The notes beneath the pieces were generated by a model that saw nothing but the letters and a program-made list of their open reading frames with translations, made no database searches and had not been told where the DNA came from. A stretch of DNA of 64,000 nucleotides from Oscillospiraceae bacterium MB08-C2-2 (lineage in GTDB: Bacteria; Bacillota; Clostridia; Oscillospirales; Ruminococcaceae): assembly GCA_035621215.1 (NCBI GenBank), contig CP141729.1, positions 2,874,944 to 2,938,943 on the forward strand, given 5' to 3'. Shown here piece after piece: positions 7,881 through 15,327 of the stretch. The position numbers and the translations under genes were made by a program. Numbering within the stretch: the stretch's first letter is position 1; each line of letters starts with the position of its first letter.

Positions 7881-8873
7881 TTATTGGGGAATGGGGCAGG
7901 TAATGCAGTGAATGTTGCCCCCACCCCGAACGATAGCCAGTGTTTGCGGGGTGAGAATTTCCCGCTCGGGGAAAAGCCCCTGCACAATGGCCTTTGCCTG
8001 CAAATCACTTTCTTCACACACACCGCCGAAGGCCGGCATCACAATACCGCCGTTGGCGTAAGCAAAGTTGGCATAGCTCAGGGTCAGCGGGTTCCCCTTA
8101 TGGAGCACAGTGGGAGGCAAAGGGAGCTTTATCACCTTTAGATTGGCTGCCGCCAGCTCCTCGTAGGCATCGTGCACTCGATTGAAGTTGGGGTTTTCGG
8201 GGTCATCTGTCCACGATAAAAGCACTGTGCCTTCATTGGTAAAGCAGCAAAGGTTATCCACATGCCCATCGGTTTCATCCAGATGCAGCCCGGTGGGCAG
8301 CCACACAATTCGCTGTGCACCAAGATAGAGCCTCAGGCGTTTTTCAATGTCTTTCTGGGTTAGTTCAGGGTTGCGGTTGGGGTTGAGCAGGCATTCTCTT
8401 GTGGTTAGCAGGGTTCCCGCTCCGTTGCTGTGAACCGAGCCGCCCTCCAATATCATAGGGATTGAAATGCGCAGAAAATCCATTTCCCAGCACAGCCGCC
8501 GTGGAACTGTGTTATCCAAAGCGTAGGCCGGGTATTTGTTGCCCCATGCGTTGAATTCCCAATCCAGCGCCACCATCTGGCGGGTATCCAGCCGATGCAC
8601 AAAAATAGGTCCGTTATCCCGCATCCAGCAGTCATCGTGCTCCATTTCCAGAACCTTTACAGTGTCGCCGCAGAGGCAAGCGGCGTCTTCGGCCAAAGCG
8701 GGGTTGGCCAGCATGGTGACCGGCTCGAATTTCGCAATCGCTTTGGCGGTTTCGGCAAAGGCAAGGCGCGCCTCCGCAAGGCCCTCTCCCCAAACTGCAA
8801 CCGAAACCGGCCATTCCATCAGTGTTCCTGCATGGGGTTTCCATTCAGCAGGCATTTGGTATATACTGGCCAT
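7881..8873 (-). CDS. aguA: Agmatine deiminase
   Basis: AguA converts agmatine to N-carbamoylputrescine and ammonia. It has the family blocks Cys-Trp-Met-Arg-Asp-Asn-Gly-Pro (82-89), Leu-Glu-Gly-Gly-Ser (142-146), Asp-Glu-Thr-Asp-Gly-His-Val-Asp-Asn (199-207) and the C-terminal Gly-Gly-Gly-Asn-Ile-His-Cys with the nucleophile Cys323. I chose ATG 8873 over GTG 8882 because the AAGGAA ribosome site abuts the GTG but is correctly spaced from the ATG. It is first in an operon with aguB, a PotD-like protein and an amidohydrolase. Its leader contains a minus-strand terminator hairpin, so expression may be attenuated. Confidence 0.95.
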   Translation of the reverse strand: MASIYQMPAEWKPHAGTLMEWPVSVAVWGEGLAEARLAFAETAKAIAKFEPVTMLANPALAEDAACLCGDTVKVLEMEHDDCWMRDNGPIFVHRLDTRQMVALDWEFNAWGNKYPAYALDNTVPRRLCWEMDFLRISIPMILEGGSVHSNGAGTLLTTRECLLNPNRNPELTQKDIEKRLRLYLGAQRIVWLPTGLHLDETDGHVDNLCCFTNEGTVLLSWTDDPENPNFNRVHDAYEELAAANLKVIKLPLPPTVLHKGNPLTLSYANFAYANGGIVMPAFGGVCEESDLQAKAIVQGLFPEREILTPQTLAIVRGGGNIHCITCPIPQ

Positions 8874-8900
8874 ACTGCTCACTTCCTTTTAATACAACGC

Positions 8901-8929
8901 AAAAAGGGGCTGGCTCTAAAGCCAACCCC
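8901..8929 (-). terminator. Intrinsic terminator inside the aguA leader (candidate attenuator)
   Basis: On the minus strand a 10-bp stem with one G-U pair (GGGGTTGGCT with AGCCAGCCCC) is followed directly by TTTTT. It lies between the predicted promoter (9000-9028) and the aguA start (8873), 28 bp from the start codon. A terminator in this place implies premature termination unless relieved. Confidence 0.75.
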
Positions 8930-8993
8930 ATTGTTGTAGTGGTTTTGAATTTTATAAAAGAATTAGTTTCACTTTCGGCGCTTGCGATTCTTT
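8930..8993 (-). ncRNA. aguA 5' leader with a possible first stem
   Basis: From the predicted start near 8993 the minus-strand RNA begins with a stem of 7 bp (8987-8993 with 8957-8963) closing a 23-base loop rich in purines. A single-stranded stretch and the terminator follow. Bases before the terminator (CAAC, 8931-8940 region) could weakly pair with its GTTG. I do not recognise a known riboswitch class. Confidence 0.35.
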
Positions 8994-8999
8994 ATCTAA

Positions 9000-9028
9000 A
9001 AGATAACGCAGATTAAAGATTTCGTCAA
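9000..9028 (-). promoter_or_regulatory. Promoter for the aguA operon
   Basis: On the minus strand TTGACG (9023-9028) and TATCTT (9000-9005) are 17 bp apart. It faces away from the PII promoter at 9128-9156. Confidence 0.6.
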
Positions 9029-9127
9029 GTGTTTTGCGAAAAATAATATATTGCCCTATTTGGCGCTAGAAAAAACATATTTAATGTGAAAAACTAATAA
9101 AATTAACTGTGGAAGGCTAGTTTTGCG

Positions 9128-9156
9128 TTGACAGATAGTGGCGCAGGGTATAATAT
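9128..9156 (+). promoter_or_regulatory. Promoter for the PII gene
   Basis: TTGACA (9128-9133) is followed after 17 bp by TAATAT (9151-9156), or after 15 bp by a perfect TATAAT (9149-9154). The GTG start of the PII gene is about 100 bp downstream. Confidence 0.7.
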
Positions 9157-9254
9157 AAAGCACAAGATGATCAGTACCATTAATTTTCAGATTGCAAGTT
9201 TTATAGATACAGCTTGCGTAAAATGTCTGAAAATGTGGAAAAGGAGGCGGTACC

Positions 9255-9599
9255 GTGAAAAAGCTTGAAATTATTATTCGGCCCGAAAGTCTGGAAGATT
9301 TAAAGAACATTCTCAACAGCCACACGGTCGGCGGCATGACTGTAGCCAGTGTAATGGGGTGCGGTCAGCAAAAGGGAGATGTTCACAGTGAATTCAAAGG
9401 CCTGCAGGTCATGAACATCAACCTTCTTCCTAAAATTATGGTAATCGCCGTGGTGCAGGATGAAAAGGTAGAAGATTTGCTGACCCGGATTCAGGAGACA
9501 ATCTCCAGCGGACGTGTGGGAGACGGCAAGGTTTTTATTTACGATGTGGTGGATGCCATGCGCATTCGAACAGGTGAGCGGGGCGCAAAGGTAGTCTGA
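9255..9599 (+). CDS. PII-type nitrogen regulatory protein with atypical T-loop
   Basis: The GTG at 9255 has an AAGGAGG site 7 bases upstream. The 114-residue protein has PII hallmarks: Gly-Gly-Met-Thr-Val, Gly-Gln-Gln-Lys-Gly at the T-loop base, Leu-Leu-Pro-Lys, Gly-Arg-Val-Gly-Asp-Gly-Lys-Val-Phe and Arg-Thr-Gly-Glu-Arg-Gly. By eye-alignment with GlnB both T-loop tyrosines (46 and 51) are replaced (Phe and Val), so it cannot be uridylylated at Tyr51. It normally would sense ATP/ADP and 2-oxoglutarate and bind partner proteins. No amtB is next to it; it sits between the divergent agu and pot units, suggesting a role in polyamine-nitrogen control (inference). Confidence 0.9.
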   Translation: MKKLEIIIRPESLEDLKNILNSHTVGGMTVASVMGCGQQKGDVHSEFKGLQVMNINLLPKIMVIAVVQDEKVEDLLTRIQETISSGRVGDGKVFIYDVVDAMRIRTGERGAKVV

Positions 9600-9657
9600 G
9601 TAACTTCCTCCGGTACTGATCATACAATGGAATAAAGTTGCCGCCTTCGGGCGGATC

Positions 9658-9701
9658 GAGCAGACAATGACGTCTTGAAGCGTCGCTGTCTGCTCTTTTT
9701 T
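9658..9701 (+). terminator. Terminator between the PII gene and potA
   Basis: A 9-bp stem (9658-9666 with 9687-9695), with an inner GACG/CGTC pairing, is followed by six T residues. It ends the PII transcript about 60 bp before potA; readthrough could still feed the pot operon. Confidence 0.8.
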
Positions 9702-9761
9702 ATGCCGTTGCAGATGCAGCCGGCCGTGGAACGGTAACCAAAGCCGAAAGGGAATGAGCCT

Positions 9762-10895
9762 ATGAATCCTATTATTGTAAATTTGAAAAATGTGGTGAAA
9801 TGCTACGGCGATAACTGTGTCGTCAAGAATCTTAATATGGAGATTCTGGAAGGGGAGTTCCTTTCCATTCTTGGTCCTTCAGGCTGCGGAAAAACCACAA
9901 CACTGCGCATGATTGCCGGATTCGAGCAGCAAACCGAGGGGATTATCACAGTGGAAGGCGAACGGGTGGAAAATAAAGAGCCCTTTGAGCGCAATGTCAA
10001 CACTGTATTCCAGAACTATGCCCTGTTCCCTCACATGACCGTGTTTGATAACATCGCTTTTGGCCTTAAAATGAAGCGGGTTAAAAAAGGCGAGATTCGT
10101 GAAATGGTTATGGAGGCTCTCTCGCTGGTGCAGATGGAATCCTTCTCCAAGCGGTATCCCTCTCAGCTTTCCGGCGGCCAGAAGCAGCGTGTGGCCATTG
10201 CACGGGCCGTGGTTAACCGGCCCAAGGTTCTGCTGTTGGATGAACCGCTGGGTGCTTTGGATATGAAACTGCGCAAGCAGATGCAGATTGAACTCAAGCG
10301 CCTGCAAAAGCATCTGGGAATCACCTTTGTGTATGTCACCCACGATCAGGAGGAAGCCCTCACCATGAGTGACCGCATTGCCGTTATGAATGGGGGTGTG
10401 CTGGAGCAGCTGGATGCACCCAGCCAGATTTATGAGCGGCCCCGCTCCAAGTTTGTGGCCGATTTCATCGGGGAATCAAACCTGTGGGATGCAGTGGCAC
10501 ATCCGATGGAAAACGGTCTGGTGGCCCTGACCGCTGAATCCGGTAATTCGATTGTGCAGGCAGAGGGCTTTGTGGAAAACGAGCTGGTTAACCTTTCTAT
10601 CCGCCCCGAAAAAACCCGGCTTTCCACTGAGCCGGTGGAAGGATTTACCCTCTGTGGTGTGGTGAAGGATACCATTTATATCGGCAACCTGATCAAAAGC
10701 ATCTTGGTTTTGCCCACCGGCCATGAAATTAAGGTGAACACCTTGGCGGGCAACCCCATTCCCTCTCAGGGCAGCCGGCAGTATATTTATTGGGAGCCAG
10801 AGGATGCGGTTCTGATGCATTCGGTCTCCAACACCATCTTTACCGCTGTGGAGGATGTGGATTACGGGCAGTATGTCGAATGCGCACAAGAATAA
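9762..10895 (+). CDS. potA: Spermidine/putrescine ABC transporter ATP-binding protein
   Basis: The 377-residue ATPase has Walker A Gly-Pro-Ser-Gly-Cys-Gly-Lys-Thr-Thr, Q-loop Phe-Gln-Asn-Tyr-Ala-Leu-Phe-Pro, signature Leu-Ser-Gly-Gly-Gln, Walker B Leu-Leu-Leu-Asp-Glu-Pro and the switch His in Val-Thr-His-Asp-Gln-Glu. A C-terminal TOBE-like domain (about 280-360) is typical of the PotA/MalK subfamily. It is first of potABCD, with an 18-bp gap to potB. The operon continues into putrescine-degrading enzymes. Confidence 0.95.
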   Translation: MNPIIVNLKNVVKCYGDNCVVKNLNMEILEGEFLSILGPSGCGKTTTLRMIAGFEQQTEGIITVEGERVENKEPFERNVNTVFQNYALFPHMTVFDNIAFGLKMKRVKKGEIREMVMEALSLVQMESFSKRYPSQLSGGQKQRVAIARAVVNRPKVLLLDEPLGALDMKLRKQMQIELKRLQKHLGITFVYVTHDQEEALTMSDRIAVMNGGVLEQLDAPSQIYERPRSKFVADFIGESNLWDAVAHPMENGLVALTAESGNSIVQAEGFVENELVNLSIRPEKTRLSTEPVEGFTLCGVVKDTIYIGNLIKSILVLPTGHEIKVNTLAGNPIPSQGSRQYIYWEPEDAVLMHSVSNTIFTAVEDVDYGQYVECAQE

Positions 10896-10912
10896 CGAAA
10901 GGAGTCAGCCTT

Positions 10913-11791
10913 ATGCAAGCAACAAAAAAACGAGGGCCCAAGGGCAGCTTTACAGCACCCTTTGCTATGCTCTCGCCGGTGGCCACATGGCTGATCCTGC
11001 TGGTGGCGGTTCCGCTGCTGTATATACTGGCCATCAGCTTTTTTTCCACCGATGAGGCCCACAACATTGTCATGGGCTTTTCATTTGATAACTACACAAA
11101 GCTTTTCAATCCAACCCTGCTCACCATTTATGGGAACTCGCTGGTTATCTCGTTTTTAACCACCCTTTTCTGTATTCTCATTGGGTATCCCTTTGCTTAC
11201 ATTATGGCAAGAACTTCACCCTTTCAGAAGACCCTGATGATGGTGTTCCTGATGCTCCCTTTCTGGACCAACTCGCTGGTGCGGCTTTATGGCTGGCGAA
11301 CCATACTGGGCACCAACGGCTATCTCAACAGCATGCTCCTTTCTCTTGGCCTCATTGAAAGCCCGCTCCAGATTATGTTTACCCGTGAGGCGGTGGTGCT
11401 GGGCATGGTTTATGTGTTCCTGCCTTATATGGTGCTTCCCATTCATTCGGTGGTGGATAAACTGGATAAAAGCCTTCTGGAAGCCGCCGGTGATCTGGGA
11501 GCCCGGCCGGTGCGGCGGTTTATACATGTCACTCTGCCGCTGACAGCCTCGGGTATTTTTGCCGGAGCCATTATGGTGTTTATTCCCTCGCTGGGCGCCT
11601 TTTTCGTGGCGGATCTCATGGGCGGGGCCAAAAGCCAGCTAATCGGCAACGTCATTTCCCGGCAGTTTAAAGAGGCCTTTAACTGGCCCTTCGGCGCTGC
11701 ACTTTCTATTATTCTGATTCTCATCACCTTGCTGCTGGTAAGAGTTTATACCAAGCTGGGCGGTAATGTGGATGATTTGGGGGTGGGCTGA
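10913..11791 (+). CDS. potB: Spermidine/putrescine ABC transporter permease
   Basis: I place the start at ATG 10913, behind AAAGGAG; earlier in-frame codons lie inside potA. The 292-residue protein has six predicted membrane helices. The permease EAA loop is seen around residue 195 (Glu-Ala-Ala-x-Asp-Leu-Gly-Ala), which docks to PotA. It has the PotB-type N terminus with a helix followed by Phe-Ser-Phe-Asp-Asn-Tyr. It lies two bases from potC. Confidence 0.93.
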   Translation: MQATKKRGPKGSFTAPFAMLSPVATWLILLVAVPLLYILAISFFSTDEAHNIVMGFSFDNYTKLFNPTLLTIYGNSLVISFLTTLFCILIGYPFAYIMARTSPFQKTLMMVFLMLPFWTNSLVRLYGWRTILGTNGYLNSMLLSLGLIESPLQIMFTREAVVLGMVYVFLPYMVLPIHSVVDKLDKSLLEAAGDLGARPVRRFIHVTLPLTASGIFAGAIMVFIPSLGAFFVADLMGGAKSQLIGNVISRQFKEAFNWPFGAALSIILILITLLLVRVYTKLGGNVDDLGVG

Positions 11792-11792
11792 T

Positions 11793-12611
11793 ATGCGGAT
11801 TTCAAGATCGACAAAGGCTTCTATTCAAAAAATAGGCGGCCGCTTCTTTTGCAGCTTGGTGTATCTGTTCTTATATGCCCCCATTGTGGTTGTAATCCTT
11901 TTTTCCTTTAACACCTCCAAGCGCAACATTGTGTTCGAGGGCTTTACCTTTGATTGGTACGGAAAAATGCTGCAAAATTCCTCTTTGCTGGAATCTTTTC
12001 GCAACACCATGATTGTGGCGGCAGGCAGCACAACCATTGCTATTCTGGTGGGAACGCTGGCGGCAGTGGGCATGTTTCGGTATAAATTCCGGGGCAAAGG
12101 TGTCATCGATGCCTTGCTCTATATCCCGGTGGTTATCCCGGAAATTATTCTGGGCATTTCATTGCTTTCTATTTTCTCGGTGTTCCGTGTGCCGTTGGGG
12201 CTGGTCAGCTTAATTATTGCCCACGCCACCTTCTGCATTCCCTTTGTGGTGTTCTCGGTGCGGGCAAGGCTTGCAGGCTTTGACCGCTCGGTGGAGGAAG
12301 CCGCCATGGATTTGGGTGCAAACCGCAGACGGGTGCTCTGGCATGTGACCCTGCCCATGATTGCCCCGGGCATTCTGGCAGGCGGCATTTTGGCCTTTAC
12401 TCTTTCTATTGATGATATCATCATCAGCTTTTTCACCACCGGCCCCAAAAGCACCACCTTTACCCTCAAGGTTATGGAGCAGGTTCGTTCCGGGGTCAGC
12501 CCGGATGTATACGCGCTTTCTACTGTGATTATTCTGGTTACCTTTACTGTTGTAACGGTCAGCCAGACCTTAGCCTACAAAAGACAGCTTAAACAGCCCG
12601 ATTCCAACTGA
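11793..12611 (+). CDS. potC: Spermidine/putrescine ABC transporter permease
   Basis: ATG 11793 is one base past the potB stop, so the two permeases are probably coupled in translation. The 272 residues hold six membrane helices and an EAA loop (Glu-Glu-Ala-Ala-Met-Asp-Leu-Gly-Ala) before the fifth helix. The Phe-Asp-Trp-Tyr segment after the first helix fits PotC. It pairs with PotB to form the membrane channel and is 17 bp from potD. Confidence 0.93.
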   Translation: MRISRSTKASIQKIGGRFFCSLVYLFLYAPIVVVILFSFNTSKRNIVFEGFTFDWYGKMLQNSSLLESFRNTMIVAAGSTTIAILVGTLAAVGMFRYKFRGKGVIDALLYIPVVIPEIILGISLLSIFSVFRVPLGLVSLIIAHATFCIPFVVFSVRARLAGFDRSVEEAAMDLGANRRRVLWHVTLPMIAPGILAGGILAFTLSIDDIIISFFTTGPKSTTFTLKVMEQVRSGVSPDVYALSTVIILVTFTVVTVSQTLAYKRQLKQPDSN

Positions 12612-12628
12612 AACGAAAGGGGATCTAT

Positions 12629-13732
12629 ATGAAACTTTTCAGTCGTATCCATCGCCAACGCTTGAGGGTGATGCTTCTGGCAGCGGCCTTGGTTTTTGCT
12701 TTTACAGGCTGCTCAGGCGGAGGTTCTGCCACTCCGGCTAGCTCCGGTGCAGCCTCCGGCTCCGATAAGGCGGGTGAGCTGAACCTCTTTGTTTGGACAG
12801 AATACATGCCTGGCTCGGTTTTTCAAGCTTTTACAGAAGAAACAGGAATCAAGGTGAATGTCCAGACCTATTCCTCCAACGAAGATATGCTGGCCAAGGT
12901 GAAAGCCAGCAATGAAGGGCTTTATGATGTGGTGGTGCCCAGCGATTACATGGTCAAAATGATGGCGGCTGCCGGGCTTCTCGAAAAGCTTGATCACGAA
13001 AAGCTGCCCAATATGGCCAACATCGGCAAGGCTTATCTGAATCAGTCCTTTGATCCCGGCAACGAGTATTCGGTCCCCTATATGGGCGGTGTGGCGGCAC
13101 TGGTTGTCAACAAATCGGTGGTAACCGAAGAAATCACTTCCTACAAACAGCTGTTTGACCCTAAGTATGCTTCCTCCATTGTGGCCCTCAACGATTTCCG
13201 TGCGGTAATCGGCATGACAGCTAAGAGCCTCGATTATTCCCTGAACACCACCGATGATGCCGAGCTGGCGCAGGTTGCCTCGGCCATGGAACAGCTCAAG
13301 CCCAACATCGCCATGCTGGATAGTGATTCTCCCAAAAGTGCTCTGCTCAGCGGCGAAGCCAGCATTGGTTATGTGTGGAATGCGGAAATTGCCATTGCTA
13401 TGAACGAGAGCGAGGATTTTGATGTGGTGTTCCCAGAGGAAGGCTGCTATCTCTTCCTTGACAATCTGAGTGTGCTCAAGGGCGCTAAGAACCCTGAAAA
13501 TGCCTTGGCCTTTTTGGATTTCATCATGCGGCCGGAAATCAGCAAAATGGTTTCGGAGGAATTCCCATACCTGAACCCCAATGAAAAGGCTGTGGAACTT
13601 CTCCCGGATAGCTACAAAAACAGCAAGGCTTCCAACATTCCCCCCGAGGTTATTGCCAACGGCGAATATGTGGAGGATATCGGTGAGGATGTAGCCAAAT
13701 ACGATGAAATCTGGACTTCCTTCACAAGCTGA
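12629..13732 (+). CDS. potD: Spermidine/putrescine ABC transporter substrate-binding lipoprotein (copy 2)
   Basis: The 367-residue precursor has a basic N terminus, a hydrophobic core and the lipobox Phe-Thr-Gly-Cys, then a Gly/Ser-rich tether. Mature sequence begins Leu-Asn-Leu-Phe-Val-Trp-Thr-Glu-Tyr, the PotD ligand-site motif, and includes Tyr-Asp-Val-Val-Val-Pro-Ser-Asp-Tyr and Leu-Asp-Ser-Asp-Ser-Pro-Lys. It has the same motifs throughout as the PotD-like protein at 5836-6918. Its place right after potABC makes it the cognate binding protein. Confidence 0.95.
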   Translation: MKLFSRIHRQRLRVMLLAAALVFAFTGCSGGGSATPASSGAASGSDKAGELNLFVWTEYMPGSVFQAFTEETGIKVNVQTYSSNEDMLAKVKASNEGLYDVVVPSDYMVKMMAAAGLLEKLDHEKLPNMANIGKAYLNQSFDPGNEYSVPYMGGVAALVVNKSVVTEEITSYKQLFDPKYASSIVALNDFRAVIGMTAKSLDYSLNTTDDAELAQVASAMEQLKPNIAMLDSDSPKSALLSGEASIGYVWNAEIAIAMNESEDFDVVFPEEGCYLFLDNLSVLKGAKNPENALAFLDFIMRPEISKMVSEEFPYLNPNEKAVELLPDSYKNSKASNIPPEVIANGEYVEDIGEDVAKYDEIWTSFTS

Positions 13733-13763
13733 CACACCCAAACAAACCGGAAGGAGATGCTAT

Positions 13764-15239
13764 ATGGAAACACTAAAAATGTACATTGACGGGGAGTGGG
13801 TGCTTTCCTCCGCAGGCGGAACCCGGGAGGTGCGCAACCCCGCCGATGGCTCCCTGCTGGCGGTGGTCACCGAGGGCACGGCACAGGATGTTTGCACAGC
13901 GGCGCAGGCGGCGCATAAAGCCTTTTATGAAGGGGGCTGGGCCAATATTTCAGTCACTGAGCGGGCGGCCTATCTCTATAAAATCGCCGATAAGCTGGAA
14001 GCAAGGCTTTCGGAATTTGCAGAACTGGATACAAAAGACAACGGCAAGCCTCTCCGGGATAGCGAAGGCGATATTTCCGATTCCATTGCCTGCTTCCGCT
14101 ACTATGCCGGGCTGGTTGATAAACCTCTGGGCCAGACCTACTCGGTACCCGATCCTTCCAACCACGCTATGGTGGTGCGGGAGCCCATCGGTGTATGCGG
14201 GCTGATTGTTCCTTGGAATTACCCGCTGATGATGGCCGCATGGAAGCTGGCCCCCTGTCTGGCGGCAGGCAACACGGTGGTGTTTAAGCCATCCGAGGTT
14301 ACCCCACTGAGTGCCATCAAGCTGTTTGAAATCTTTGAGGAGGTTGGCCTCCCGGCGGGTGTAGCCAATCTGGTGCTGGGCGCAGGCGACCCTGTCGGTC
14401 AGGAAATCGCCGACAGTTCCATCATTGAAAAGGTGGTTTTTACCGGCGGTACTGCCACCGGCCGCCGGATTATGCAGTCGGCGGCAGGCAATCTAAAGGG
14501 TATTTCTCTTGAGCTGGGCGGCAAATCCCCTTGCATTGTCTTTGAGGATACCGACTTTGAAGCCGCTGTGGATTGGGCCCTGTTTGCCATTTTCTGCAAC
14601 CAAGGGGAGGTTTGCTCCGCAGGCTCCCGCCTGATTTTGCAGGATACCATCTACGATGCCTTTCTGGGGCGCCTTGCCCAGCGGGCGGAAAAAATCAAGG
14701 TGGCGAAAGGGGATACCCCCGGTGCCGAAATGGGGCCTCTTATCAGCGAGGCCCACATGAACAAGGTTCTTTCTTACATTGACATCGGCAAGGCGGAAGG
14801 AGCGCGGCTTCTCTGCGGCGGCTATCGTCTCACCGGCGAGGACTATGAAAAAGGCTGGTTTGTGGCTCCCACCATCTTTGCGGACTGCACCCCGGGTATG
14901 CGCATTGTGCAGGAGGAAATTTTCGGGCCGGTGCTGGTGGTGCAAAAGTTCCACGATGAGGCAGAGGCCATCCAGCTTGCCAACGATACGGTCTACGGCC
15001 TTGCAGGCGGTGTTTTCTCCAACGATATTTTCCGTGCCATGCGGGTGGTTAAAGCTCTGCGGGCCGGAATTACATGGGTGAATTCCTATCACCCCACCTT
15101 CACACAGGCACCTTGGGGCGGCTACAAGCAAAGCGGCATCGGCCGTGAGCTGGGCACCTTTGGCCTTGAGGAATACACCGAGATCAAGCAGATCAACATT
15201 AACCTTCAATCCGGCCCTGTGGGTTGGTTTGCGCAGTAG
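13764..15239 (+). CDS. NAD(P)-dependent aldehyde dehydrogenase, probable 4-aminobutanal dehydrogenase
   Basis: The start is ATG 13764 behind GGAAGGAG. At 491 residues it is full length for the betaine/aminobutyraldehyde dehydrogenase group. It shows Pro-Trp-Asn-Tyr-Pro, Lys-Pro-Ser-Glu, Phe-Thr-Gly-Gly-Thr-Ala-Thr-Gly, Glu-Leu-Gly-Gly-Lys-Ser-Pro (catalytic Glu) and Asn-Gln-Gly-Glu-Val-Cys-Ser-Ala-Gly (catalytic Cys). Lying between potD and putrescine aminotransferase, it most likely oxidises 4-aminobutanal to GABA. The substrate is inferred from context; betaine aldehyde is an alternative. Confidence 0.9.
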   Translation: METLKMYIDGEWVLSSAGGTREVRNPADGSLLAVVTEGTAQDVCTAAQAAHKAFYEGGWANISVTERAAYLYKIADKLEARLSEFAELDTKDNGKPLRDSEGDISDSIACFRYYAGLVDKPLGQTYSVPDPSNHAMVVREPIGVCGLIVPWNYPLMMAAWKLAPCLAAGNTVVFKPSEVTPLSAIKLFEIFEEVGLPAGVANLVLGAGDPVGQEIADSSIIEKVVFTGGTATGRRIMQSAAGNLKGISLELGGKSPCIVFEDTDFEAAVDWALFAIFCNQGEVCSAGSRLILQDTIYDAFLGRLAQRAEKIKVAKGDTPGAEMGPLISEAHMNKVLSYIDIGKAEGARLLCGGYRLTGEDYEKGWFVAPTIFADCTPGMRIVQEEIFGPVLVVQKFHDEAEAIQLANDTVYGLAGGVFSNDIFRAMRVVKALRAGITWVNSYHPTFTQAPWGGYKQSGIGRELGTFGLEEYTEIKQININLQSGPVGWFAQ

Positions 15240-15278
15240 CAGGAAGATATCAACAAAGCAGTTCCCCTAAGTGAACAA

Positions 15279-15301
15279 TGCGCAGGGAACCCCCCTGCGC
15301 A
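15279..15301 (+). promoter_or_regulatory. Intercistronic hairpin
   Basis: A 9-bp perfect stem (15279-15287 with 15293-15301) without a T run lies between the dehydrogenase and patA. It is more likely an mRNA processing or stability element than a terminator. Confidence 0.55.
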
Positions 15302-15327
15302 AAATGAAATAAAGGAGATTGTTATTC

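Noticed and set aside
12713-13741. Minus-strand frame of 342 codons
   Set aside because: It is the shadow of potD, which has a clear lipobox and ligand-site motifs.
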